A stretch of DNA of 5,269 nucleotides from Mycobacterium sp. (GTDB taxonomy: Bacteria; Actinomycetota; Actinomycetes; Mycobacteriales; Mycobacteriaceae): NCBI GenBank assembly GCA_025965815.1, contig JAOPWF010000653.1, positions 1 through 5,269 of the forward strand, in the 5' to 3' direction. The position numbers were made by a program, and so were the translations under genes. The notes beneath the pieces were generated by a model. That model did not search any database and was not told the origin of the DNA. It saw only the letters and a program-made list of their open reading frames with translations. Position 1 is the stretch's first letter. Every line of letters starts with the position of its first letter. Below, piece after piece: positions 1 through 5,040 of this stretch.

Positions 1-110
1 CATCCGACGGATCTCGCCCTCGCACGGCAGTGGCCCGCTGGCGAACCGGATCCGGGCACCCCAACCTCAAGCAGGCCGCCGAACAAGCTACGACGCAGAA
101 AGCGCGACAT

Positions 111-205
111 CTGAAGAAATGCCATGGAACTGAGACTCAAGCCAAAATGACATTCCATGAGACAACCAACGAACCCGCCGGCCAAACAAGTTCTCGATTC
201 ACGTG
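111..205 (-). repeat. Decayed IS-end-like block, copy 1
   Basis: Positions 111-167 align with 1264-1320. Both begin CTGAAGAAATG, both carry TGAGAC 20 bases later, then ATGACAT, then TGAGACAAC, with only one single-base gap needed. Read on the minus strand, this is an alternating series of TCTCA and ATGTCAT motifs. Series of short subterminal repeats like this are typical of IS21-family ends, where they bind the transposase. By comparison with copy 2 the outer tip should fall near 200-205, but no clear TGACA terminus survives there. The element body would lie to the left, outside the window. The IS assignment is inference; the repeat itself is directly visible. Confidence 0.5.
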
Positions 206-214
206 TCGTGCGGA

Positions 215-228
215 TGTCCTGAAGGACA
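215..228. repeat. Short perfect inverted repeat (6-2-6)
   Basis: TGTCCT-GA-AGGACA is a perfect 6-bp inverted repeat with a 2-bp centre. It lies about 40 bp past the stop codon of the minus-strand hydrolase remnant. The loop is too tight for a good RNA terminator and no T-run follows on either strand, so an old protein-binding site is as likely as chance. Confidence 0.25.
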
Positions 229-268
229 CGGACGGGAGACGCCGCCGTGTCAGTGGGCCGTCCAAACC

Positions 269-784
269 TCACTGACCGCCCAGGATGTTGCGGAAGAACG
301 TGGTCAACGTGTCGAACGGGATGAGATTGACCCGGTCGTAGAGATCGACATGACCGGCGCCGGGGATGATCACCAGTTGTTTCGGCTCGGCGGCCAACTG
401 GTATGCGTCTACGCTGAATTCGCGTGAGTGGGCCTGCTCCCCGGTGATGAACAGCATGGGTCGCGGCGAGATGGTCTCGATATCTGCGAATGGGTAGAAG
501 TTCATGAACTTGACGTTGCTAGTGCGCGTGGGATGGGTGGTGGTATTGGGGCTGTAACCCCTTGCGGTGCGGTAGAAATCAAAGAACTCGCGGTCGATCG
601 GCGTCGACTGATCGGTCAACGCTTCGGGCGTTGCCGAGGTGAATTCCGTTTCACCGCCTGCGAATTCGACATCACGCTGTTGAGCGGCCGGTTCGACGAT
701 CTGCCTACGCTGCTCGAGGCTGAGACCATTGCGCAGCCCGTCGCGATTGGCCGCACCCATGTCGTACATGCTGACGGCTGGTGT
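269..784 (-). pseudogene. Alpha/beta hydrolase (dienelactone-hydrolase-like, YcjY type), C-terminal half only
   Basis: The minus-strand frame ends at TGA (269-271) and encodes the C-terminal half of a DLH-like alpha/beta hydrolase. Family landmarks in order are AVSMYDMGAANRDG at the N-terminal edge, EFFDFYRTARG, TSNVKFMNFYPF, ISPRPMLFITGE, AHSREFSVDAY and GAGHVDLYDR. The His codon at 350-352 fits the catalytic histidine. Complete members run to about 300 residues and carry the core beta strands and the nucleophile elbow before this point. Here that half is missing, and the frame hits a TAG stop at 794-796. The first in-frame ATG (767-769) is an internal methionine of the family, not a real start, and no ribosome site precedes it. 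The product would lack the nucleophile and should be inactive. The break adjoins the AraC scrap at 813-890, so a rearrangement joined the two. Confidence 0.85.
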
Positions 785-812
785 AGAAGTTGTCTACCGC
801 GCCGTCGTGGTG

Positions 813-890
813 CAGGACCAAGCCAACTTCACCCGCGCCTTCCGCGGGGTCTACGGCATCAGCCCACGCGAATACCGCCGAACACGATGA
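813..890 (+). pseudogene. AraC-family regulator, extreme C-terminal fragment
   Basis: The plus-strand frame ending at TGA 888-890 reads DQANFTRAF, then RGVYGISPREYRR. This is the recognition helix and the closing GxSPxEYR signature of the second helix-turn-helix of AraC/XylS regulators. Only about 25 residues remain. Upstream in the same frame (768-812) the translation no longer resembles the family, and that DNA overlaps the broken edge of the hydrolase remnant. It cannot encode a working regulator. AraC regulators often neighbour hydrolase genes, so the two pieces may come from one locus, but their present junction is not an intact gene boundary. Confidence 0.75.
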
Positions 891-918
891 CGCCACGCTG
901 CTCTAAGCGTTCCTAAAT

Positions 919-938
919 ATATTGCGGCCCAGCAATAT
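919..938. repeat. AT-rich inverted repeat (7-6-7)
   Basis: ATATTGC-GGCCCA-GCAATAT is a perfect 7-bp inverted repeat with a 6-base centre, in a locally AT-rich patch 29 bp after the AraC fragment's stop. It could be an operator or a weak stem-loop. No T-run follows on the plus strand, so a classical intrinsic terminator is unlikely. The flanking DNA at 891-1065 encodes nothing I recognise. Confidence 0.35.
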
Positions 939-1065
939 TGACTGTACCTGGCCCCCGCGATAGCCGAGAACGTCACTAAGGACGAATTTAGCTCGGAGGG
1001 CGATTCGCAATTGCTGAGCGTGTGTCGGCCCCCGAGCGGGAGTCCGGAGCGGGTGCAGGGCTTAT

Positions 1066-1173
1066 AGCTGGCAGTACGGCGCGGGTGAGGTGTACGAGCG
1101 CATCGGCGTTGACGGCAACCATGTTGTGCTCCCGATCGGGGTCGGCTTCCGACAGCAGGCCGTGCAGACCGTC
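1066..1173 (-). pseudogene. Short-chain dehydrogenase/reductase (SDR) internal fragment
   Basis: Minus-strand positions 1173 down to 1066 encode GLHGLLSEADPDREHN followed by MVAVNADALVHLTRAVLPA. This is the stretch of classical SDR enzymes just after the NNAG motif, and its Asn in VAVNADAL (codon about 1108-1110) is the conserved structural/catalytic asparagine. The Rossmann N-terminus with GxxxGxG, the Ser and the YxxxK catalytic motif are all absent. Flanking codons in the same frame (to 988 and to 1317) show no family similarity, and the 5' extension runs straight into the IS-end-like repeat. It is a 36-residue relic, truncated on both sides and non-functional. It is unrelated in frame and family subgroup to the intact atypical SDR at 3331-4278. 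Confidence 0.7.
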
Positions 1174-1263
1174 ACGGTGACGAAAAGGTTCTGCTAACTG
1201 CAAGCATAAGCGCGCCGACACGAACAGCAGGTGTAGCCGTCCCATGAGCAGGTTCGGGTAGTT

Positions 1264-1354
1264 CTGAAGAAATGACACGAATCTGAGACAGAAACCAGAT
1301 GACATCGCGTGAGACAACGCGCATCGCTGCTGGTCAAATGACCGTGAGATGACA
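1264..1354 (-). repeat. IS-end-like block, copy 2 (IS21-type subterminal repeats)
   Basis: Read on the minus strand from 1354, the block begins TGTCATCTCACGG, continues with TTGTCTCACGCGATGTCATC, then CTGTCTCAGATTCGTGTCAT, and ends TTTCTTCAG. It thus has three TCTCA motifs interleaved with three TGTCAT motifs, and a TG...CA-type tip (TGACA at 1350-1354 on the plus strand). The organisation of a terminal motif plus spaced internal repeats matches known IS21-family ends. The element interior would lie leftwards, where only the SDR relic is found and no istA/istB sequence. It therefore looks like an orphan or solo end left after deletion. Family assignment is inference. Confidence 0.5.
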
Positions 1355-1682
1355 CCGGTTTTAGGAACCTACAGGCGCCGCTGTGGCTTCTCAACCACCG
1401 CAGGTGTGGCTTCTGCGACGCACCAAGGTCTTTGCCGCTGAATAGTGTCGTAGACGTGGGGACGTCCATCTGGCTGCGCACGATCTATCTCAGCGACAAT
1501 CCCGATCCGGTGACCACCCGCACCGACCGGCCAACCGTCGGACGGGCCAAGCCTCGACGCTGGCCCTCCGTCGGCCGCGCCACTTCAACCAGCGCCACAG
1601 CTCTTGAGGCACCTGCCGAGGGCGCGGTCATCTGCGGGCGCCTGACTGGCATAACATACTCCGGTGCAAGACCGTTCGCCGC
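1355..1682. other. Stretch without a recognisable gene
   Basis: Both strands have open frames here, but none shows family similarity, a plausible start with a ribosome site, or continuity with neighbours. A 10-bp direct repeat TGTGGCTTCT occurs at 1382-1391 and 1405-1414 (23-bp period). Around 1465-1590 the base use is codon-like on the plus strand, so another gene relic may be hidden here, but I cannot name it. Confidence 0.4.
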
Positions 1683-1981
1683 TCACGCGCGGAGTTGTGC
1701 AGCCGCAGTTCTCGCGAGCTCAGTCCCTGTTCGCTTGTCGAGCGCGGCGTTGTCGAAGCTGAGTCGGTACCACAGCAGACCGAATGCCTGATCGACTAAC
1801 AAGGCTGCCCTCGTTCAGTCGACGCTCTCCCCCGCTGACGGGCCTGTGTGACGATCTGCATCAGGGCTGCGCGACGGTCCGCGGCGAATTCGGCCAGCAG
1901 CGTCATCGTGTCGGTCTCGACGAGTGCCTCATGCAGCACAGAGAGCGGCACCGACCGGCTGTCCACGACGCCCTCGAATGT
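1683..1981 (-). pseudogene. TetR-family regulator, C-terminal ligand-binding part, frameshifted
   Basis: On the minus strand from 1981, one frame reads VLHEALVETDTMTLLAEF, AADRRAALMQIVTQARQRG, then closes at TAG near 1796-1798. A second frame takes over with AALLVDQAFGLLWYRLSFDN, ALDKRTGTELART and AAAQLRA, ending at TGA 1683-1685. Together these match the later helices of a TetR C-terminal domain, including the family's VDQxFGxLxYRLLxxxxPLD region. The frames switch between about 1803 and 1815: the second frame has its own stop at 1815-1817, so the indel lies 3' of it. The N-terminal HTH and the first ligand-domain helices are missing, since the frame has a stop at 1982-1984. The fragment is therefore doubly broken. 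It points away from a second TetR fragment that starts at the same spot. Confidence 0.75.
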
Positions 1982-2231
1982 CTATCTGGCCACCGAGCAG
2001 CGACTCGGCCGACTGCGGGCCGGCACCGATCCTGCCGCGGGTGCGGCGCTGCTGATCGGCGGGTGCTTCCATCACGCCTTTCTAAACGCCTTCGCCGGCA
2101 CCGACATTGACGCCTCCCGTGCCCGGCGCATCGCTGCGAGTCTTACCGAGGCGCTGCTCGGTGGCCTCGGTGTGGACGACGTCGGCTCCTCGTCGCCGCA
2201 TCCCCGGACGCGCCCGGCGGAAGGACCGTAG
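1980..2231 (+). pseudogene. Second TetR-family regulator, C-terminal 83 residues
   Basis: The plus-strand frame ending at TAG 2229-2231 encodes YLATEQRLGRLRAGTDPAA, GAALLIGGCFHHAFLNAF and RARRIAASLTEALLGGL. These are the last helices of a TetR ligand-binding domain: the GRLRAGxDPxAAAxLLxGxCFxHAF region plus the final amphipathic helix. A low-complexity tail of about 20 residues follows. Upstream of 1980 the same frame is Ser/Thr-rich antisense of the other TetR fragment, so the homology stops abruptly there. About 110-120 residues, including the HTH, are missing, and no start codon with a ribosome site serves this piece. An upstream ATG at 1848 merely happens to be in frame. It converges on the GlxA-type regulator with 43 bp between stop codons. 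Confidence 0.75.
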
Positions 2232-2237
2232 AGCAAG

Positions 2238-2251
2238 CGCGGGGCTCCGCG
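2238..2251. terminator. Possible weak stem-loop between convergent genes
   Basis: CGCGG-GGCT-CCGCG forms a 5-bp GC stem with a 4-base loop in the 43-bp gap between the TetR fragment and the converging GlxA-type regulator. A perfect 10-bp palindrome, GATCGCGATC, follows at 2251-2260. There is no T-run on either strand, so this would be at best a weak, L-shaped bidirectional terminator of the kind common in actinobacteria. Confidence 0.25.
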
Positions 2252-2274
2252 ATCGCGATCCTGACCAGACAGCG

Positions 2275-3235
2275 TTAGCCGGCTACTTGGCCGGGGGAGT
2301 GGGTGAACGTGGCCCGGTATGCGCTGGGCGTGAGTCCGGTCTTGCGGATCACGTGATCGCGCAGGGAATCGACGGTTCCGATGCCGGTGTGGTGGGCGAT
2401 GACATGCATTGGCAGATCGGTGGTTTCGAGGAGTTCGCGGGCACGGTCTATCCGCAGCTGCAGCAGCCATTGCAGGGGACTGAGGCCCGTCTCGGCCCGG
2501 AACCGGCGATTGAGTGTGCGCACGCTGACGTTCGCGTGGGCGGCCAGGTCGGCCAGCGTGAGTTTGTCCGACAGCCGGGTCAGGGCCCAGGCACGGGTGG
2601 CGTCCAGAGTCGCCGCGCCGATCGACGGCACGGGGGCATCGATGAACTGCGCCTGTCCGCCCGGACGCACCGGGGCCACCACCGCCAGGCGCGCAACGGT
2701 GTTCGCCACCGCGGCACCGTGATCGGTGCGGATCAGGTGCAGACACAAGTCGATTCCCGCCGCGAGACCGGCCGAGGTGACGATCGGGCCGTCTTCGATG
2801 AATAACACCTCGGGCCGGACCCGTAGCTGTGGAAACGCCTCCGCCAGCTCTCGGGCGTATTGCCAGTGGGTGGTCACGCATCGCCCATCGAGCAGACCTG
2901 CTGCCGCCAGCACGAACACACCGGTGCAGATCGACGCCATCCGCGCCCCCCGGAACACTCGCTTTTCGCAACGCCGCCAACAACTCTGGGGTGAAATCGT
3001 CGCGCGCACCGGTGCCGACGACCACGACGGTGTCCGCGCGCGCGATGGTGCCGAGTCCATGGGTGACAAGCACGTCGAAGCCGCCACGCGTGGCCACAGC
3101 TCCCGGGCGTGACGTGCAGGTGCGTGTCGCGTACGCGGGCCGGCCGTCAACGACGACACCTCCGAACAACAGGTCGGGTATCGACAGCTCGAAAGCGCCG
3201 ACCGGCGCGACCGCGACCACGGCTATTTGATGCAT
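2275..3235 (-). pseudogene. GlxA-type AraC-family transcriptional regulator (DJ-1/PfpI-like domain + HTH), single-base frameshift
   Basis: The gene starts at ATG 3233-3235, with a good minus-strand GGAGG (3244-3248) 8 bases upstream, and ends at TAA 2275-2277. Restoring one base gives 319 residues, a normal length. Residues 1-170 form a DJ-1/PfpI-like domain (MHQIAVVAVAPVGAFEL, TVVVVGTG, then ARMASICTGVFVLAAAGLL with the nucleophile-position Cys at about 103 and DGRCVTTHW). Residues 215-310 are the AraC double HTH (LTLADLAAHANVSVRTLNRR, LSPLQWLLQLRIDRARELL, GIGTVDSLRDHV, GLTPSAYRATF). The frame changes in a six-C run at 2946-2951, and five C would make the two halves continuous. Without correction, translation passes into unrelated sequence and loses the HTH. 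The family usually controls genes next to it, here the divergent operon at 3331. An alternative is a sequencing or assembly error with an intact gene. Confidence 0.88.
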
Positions 3236-3330
3236 GGCCAGAACCTCCGCATCTGTGGCATTTCAGCCACTACCGTAGTGCCCCACCCGCGGCGATAGTG
3301 AACCGCGTCCCCACCAACCCGAGGAGAACC
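3236..3330. promoter_or_regulatory. Divergent promoter/operator region with CACTAC-C-GTAGTG
   Basis: These 95 bp separate the start codons of the GlxA-type regulator and the plus-strand operon, so both promoters must lie here or within the coding edges. A perfect 6-1-6 inverted repeat, CACTAC-C-GTAGTG, sits centrally at 3268-3280 and is a fair candidate operator for the regulator. GATAGT at 3294-3299 could be a -10-like hexamer for the plus operon. The minus gene has GGAGG (3244-3248, read on the minus strand) and the plus gene has GAGGAG (3321-3326). The promoter hexamer is a guess; the inverted repeat and the ribosome sites are direct observations. Confidence 0.55.
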
Positions 3331-4278
3331 ATGTCGATGAACGTCGTCGTCGGTGCCGGTGGCACCGGCGTCGCGACCGCCGAACTGCTGGCTGAGGAAG
3401 GCCACGACGTGCGGCTGATCACCCGCAGCGGTAGCGGCCCGTCGCACCCGCGCATCCGCCGGGTCGCCCTTGATGCAACGAACGCCTCCCAACTGGCCAC
3501 CGCGATCCGCGGGGCGTCGACGTTGTTCAATTGCGCCGCACCGCCGTATCAGCACTGGCGTACGCAGTTTCCCGCGCTGGCGGCCGGGCTGCTCAACGCA
3601 GCGATCAAGGCGCAAGTGAACTACGTGATGCTGGGCAATCTCTACGGCTACGGGCCCGTCGATGGGCCGATGACCGAAGACCTGCCGATGCGGCCCAACT
3701 CGCGCAAGGGCGCTTTGCGGGCACGAATCTGGGAAGAAGCAAAGGCGGCACACGACGCCGGCCGTGTCCGGGTCACCGAGATCCGCGCAAGCGATTTCAT
3801 CGGCCGGGGCGCGATGTCGGTCTTCACCCGCATGGTCGCACCCAAGGTTCTCGCGCAGAAGCAGGCGATGTTGCCCGCCGACCTCGACGCCCCGCACAGC
3901 TGGACCGGCACGGTCGATACAGCGCGCGCCCTGGCGGCCGCCGCGGCCAGCGATCACGCGTGGGGGCAGGCTTGGCACGCGCCGACGAACGCCCCGGTGT
4001 CCGCACGCCAGTTGGCGACCACGCTGGCCGGCTGCGCCGGCGTGGCTGAGCCGCGGCTGTCCCGGATGCCGGGATGGCTGCTGCGGGCCGCCGGATGGGG
4101 TTCGAAAGTGGTCCGCGAACTGCCCGAAATGCAGTATCAGCTGCAGAAGCCGTTCGTCGTCGACTCCGCCCGCATGCAGCGAGAGTTCGCGCTGCGTCCT
4201 ACCCCGTTGGTCGACATTCTGCGCGACGGGCTGCCCACCTGCGAATCCCGTGACGCTGTTCGAGGAGAAATATCATGA
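3331..4278 (+). CDS. NAD(P)-binding epimerase/dehydratase-like atypical SDR
   Basis: A 315-residue protein of the NAD-dependent epimerase/dehydratase (atypical/extended SDR) group. The Rossmann dinucleotide motif is GAGGTG at residues 8-13, followed by acidic LDAT (47-50), the strand-end FNCAAPP (66-72), LYGYGPVDGP (104-113), TEIRASDFIG (149-158) and LDAPHSWTGTVDTARAL (185-201). No classical YxxxK pair is evident at the usual place; Tyr105-Gly-Tyr107 lies where the catalytic Tyr strand is expected. An NAD(P)-dependent reductase or isomerase role is likely, but the substrate is unknown. Start choice: ATG 3331 follows GAGGAG (3321-3326). ATG 3337 is an alternative with a more usual spacing, and the frame's upstream extension to 3109 is antisense to the regulator. 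The gene is intact and is the first gene of an operon, overlapping the next by 4 bases. It diverges from the GlxA-type regulator, which probably controls it. Confidence 0.88.
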   Translation: MSMNVVVGAGGTGVATAELLAEEGHDVRLITRSGSGPSHPRIRRVALDATNASQLATAIRGASTLFNCAAPPYQHWRTQFPALAAGLLNAAIKAQVNYVMLGNLYGYGPVDGPMTEDLPMRPNSRKGALRARIWEEAKAAHDAGRVRVTEIRASDFIGRGAMSVFTRMVAPKVLAQKQAMLPADLDAPHSWTGTVDTARALAAAAASDHAWGQAWHAPTNAPVSARQLATTLAGCAGVAEPRLSRMPGWLLRAAGWGSKVVRELPEMQYQLQKPFVVDSARMQREFALRPTPLVDILRDGLPTCESRDAVRGEIS

Positions 4279-4700
4279 CCGAAGTACGCGAATCGTGCGA
4301 GCTCGGCGCCTCCGCGCACCAAGTGTGGACGCTGATCAGCGATTTCGGCGGCTTCGCCGAGATGCTGGTCGCGTCACGCGACGGCACTGTGCAGGTCAGC
4401 GGTACAGCAATCGGGATGACGCGGACCGTCACGATCGGTGACGACCATCTGATCGAGCGGCTCGAGGATTTCGATGACATCAACTGGCGTACAGGATATT
4501 CGATGCTTGCCACCGGCCCGCTTCCCATCGCCGACTACCGGGCAACAATCTCGCTATCTCCGTTGGCCGCCGATCGATGCGCCCTGGATTGGGTCGGCTC
4601 GTTCGTGCCCGACGGCGCCAGCGAAACCGAGGCCGCGGACGCGGTCCGCACGGTGTACGTGGAGGGAATTGAGTTGATGCGTCAGCGGTTCGGTGGCTGA
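4275..4700 (+). CDS. SRPBCC-fold protein (polyketide cyclase/START-like)
   Basis: A 141-residue SRPBCC (Bet v1/START-like) protein of standard single-domain length. Landmarks are the N-terminal strand VRESCELGASAHQVWTLISD (residues 4-23) with the FGGFAEM turn, the central strands GMTRTVTI, HLIERLEDFDD and NWRTGYSML, the PLPIADYRATISL strand pair, DWVGSFVPDG, and the long C-terminal helix ending YVEGIELMRQRFGG. The fold encloses a hydrophobic pocket. Members bind or cyclise small lipophilic molecules, but no catalytic residues can be assigned here. The ATG at 4275 overlaps the upstream stop (ATGA), with GAGGAG at 4262-4267 inside the preceding gene, so the two are translationally coupled. The partner oxidoreductase suggests they act on one substrate. 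No signal peptide or membrane segment is visible, so it is cytoplasmic. Confidence 0.9.
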   Translation: MTEVRESCELGASAHQVWTLISDFGGFAEMLVASRDGTVQVSGTAIGMTRTVTIGDDHLIERLEDFDDINWRTGYSMLATGPLPIADYRATISLSPLAADRCALDWVGSFVPDGASETEAADAVRTVYVEGIELMRQRFGG

Positions 4701-4965
4701 AGCCAGCAAAGACATCCCCCGGGGCCAACTGCATGCACGCATGTTAGCCACGACCAGGGCGGAATCGGCCTGAAAGAGGCTTGTGGCGCGAGGTGGGACA
4801 TATAGACCAACCGATGCGGTGAGATCGCGGAGACCGCCAGGTCCATCTGTCGCATCGAGCAGGGGTTGTGCAACGTAGATTGACAGCTTCGCGCGACACG
4901 TCGAGATTCGGTCAAAGTACACCCGCGATTCCTGTCAATGTTCGTTGCATCTCGACAGTTGTCGA
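4701..4965. other. Non-coding stretch after the operon, with a long-range inverted repeat
   Basis: No frame on either strand shows a family motif or a start with a convincing ribosome site. A 7-bp inverted repeat, CGATGCG (4812-4818) with CGCATCG (4851-4857), encloses a second pair, GCGG (4827-4830) and CCGC (4834-4837), and could fold into a branched RNA hairpin. CCCCGGGG (4717-4724) and TCGACA-GT-TGTCGA (4952-4965) are further palindromic sites. No typical terminator with a T-run follows the SRPBCC gene. Confidence 0.4.
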
Positions 4966-5040
4966 TGTCAGTTCTCAAACAAAATGTCGTCGTCTCAATT
5001 TAAATGTCGTCGCGATCTCATATATGACATGAAACTGAGA
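4966..5040 (+). repeat. IS-end-like block, copy 3, with two 20-bp tandem units
   Basis: The block starts TGTCAGTTCTCA at 4966 and contains two adjacent 20-bp units, 4973-4992 and 4993-5012, each TCTCA-N6-ATGTCGTCG (17 of 20 positions identical). A further TCTCA follows at 5016-5020, then ATGACAT at 5024-5030 and CTGAGA at 5035-5040. The motifs are the same as in the blocks at 111-205 and 1264-1354, but in opposite orientation. The tip would be the TGTCA at 4966 and the element body would lie to the right, beyond the window. This resembles the multiple transposase-binding repeats of IS21-family left ends. Divergence from copies 1 and 2 suggests a related but not identical element. An alternative is an operator array for an unknown regulator. 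Confidence 0.5.

Noticed and set aside
1..114. Open plus-strand frames running in from the left edge, one ending at TGA 112-114 (tail RRRKRDI), which could be the C-terminus of a gene such as a transposase.
   Set aside because: Too short, with no recognisable motif. Two overlapping frames look equally plausible, so no CDS can be supported.
428..916. A 162-codon plus-strand open frame across the hydrolase remnant.
   Set aside because: It is antisense to clear hydrolase homology, shows no family features and has no ribosome site. High-GC shadow frame.
1382..1414. TGTGGCTTCT direct repeat with a 23-bp period, considered as the start of a CRISPR-like or iteron array.
   Set aside because: Only two 10-bp copies, with no further units or palindromic repeat structure.
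2072..2946. Continuation of the regulator's N-terminal frame to 2072, which would give a 387-residue fusion.
   Set aside because: Past the C-run the translation is Arg/Pro-rich and out of frame with the AraC HTH. It is a frameshift artefact.
3223..3978. Long minus-strand open frame opposite the SDR gene.
   Set aside because: It is antisense to an intact Rossmann enzyme with full motif conservation and has no independent homology.
4694..4705. TGGCT-GA-AGCCA hairpin at the SRPBCC stop codon as a terminator.
   Set aside because: A two-base loop and no T-run make it an unlikely terminator.
4554..4978. Minus-strand open frames of 98-122 codons downstream of and overlapping the SRPBCC gene.
   Set aside because: No recognisable domains or ribosome sites, and Cys/Trp-rich composition typical of non-coding GC-rich frames.
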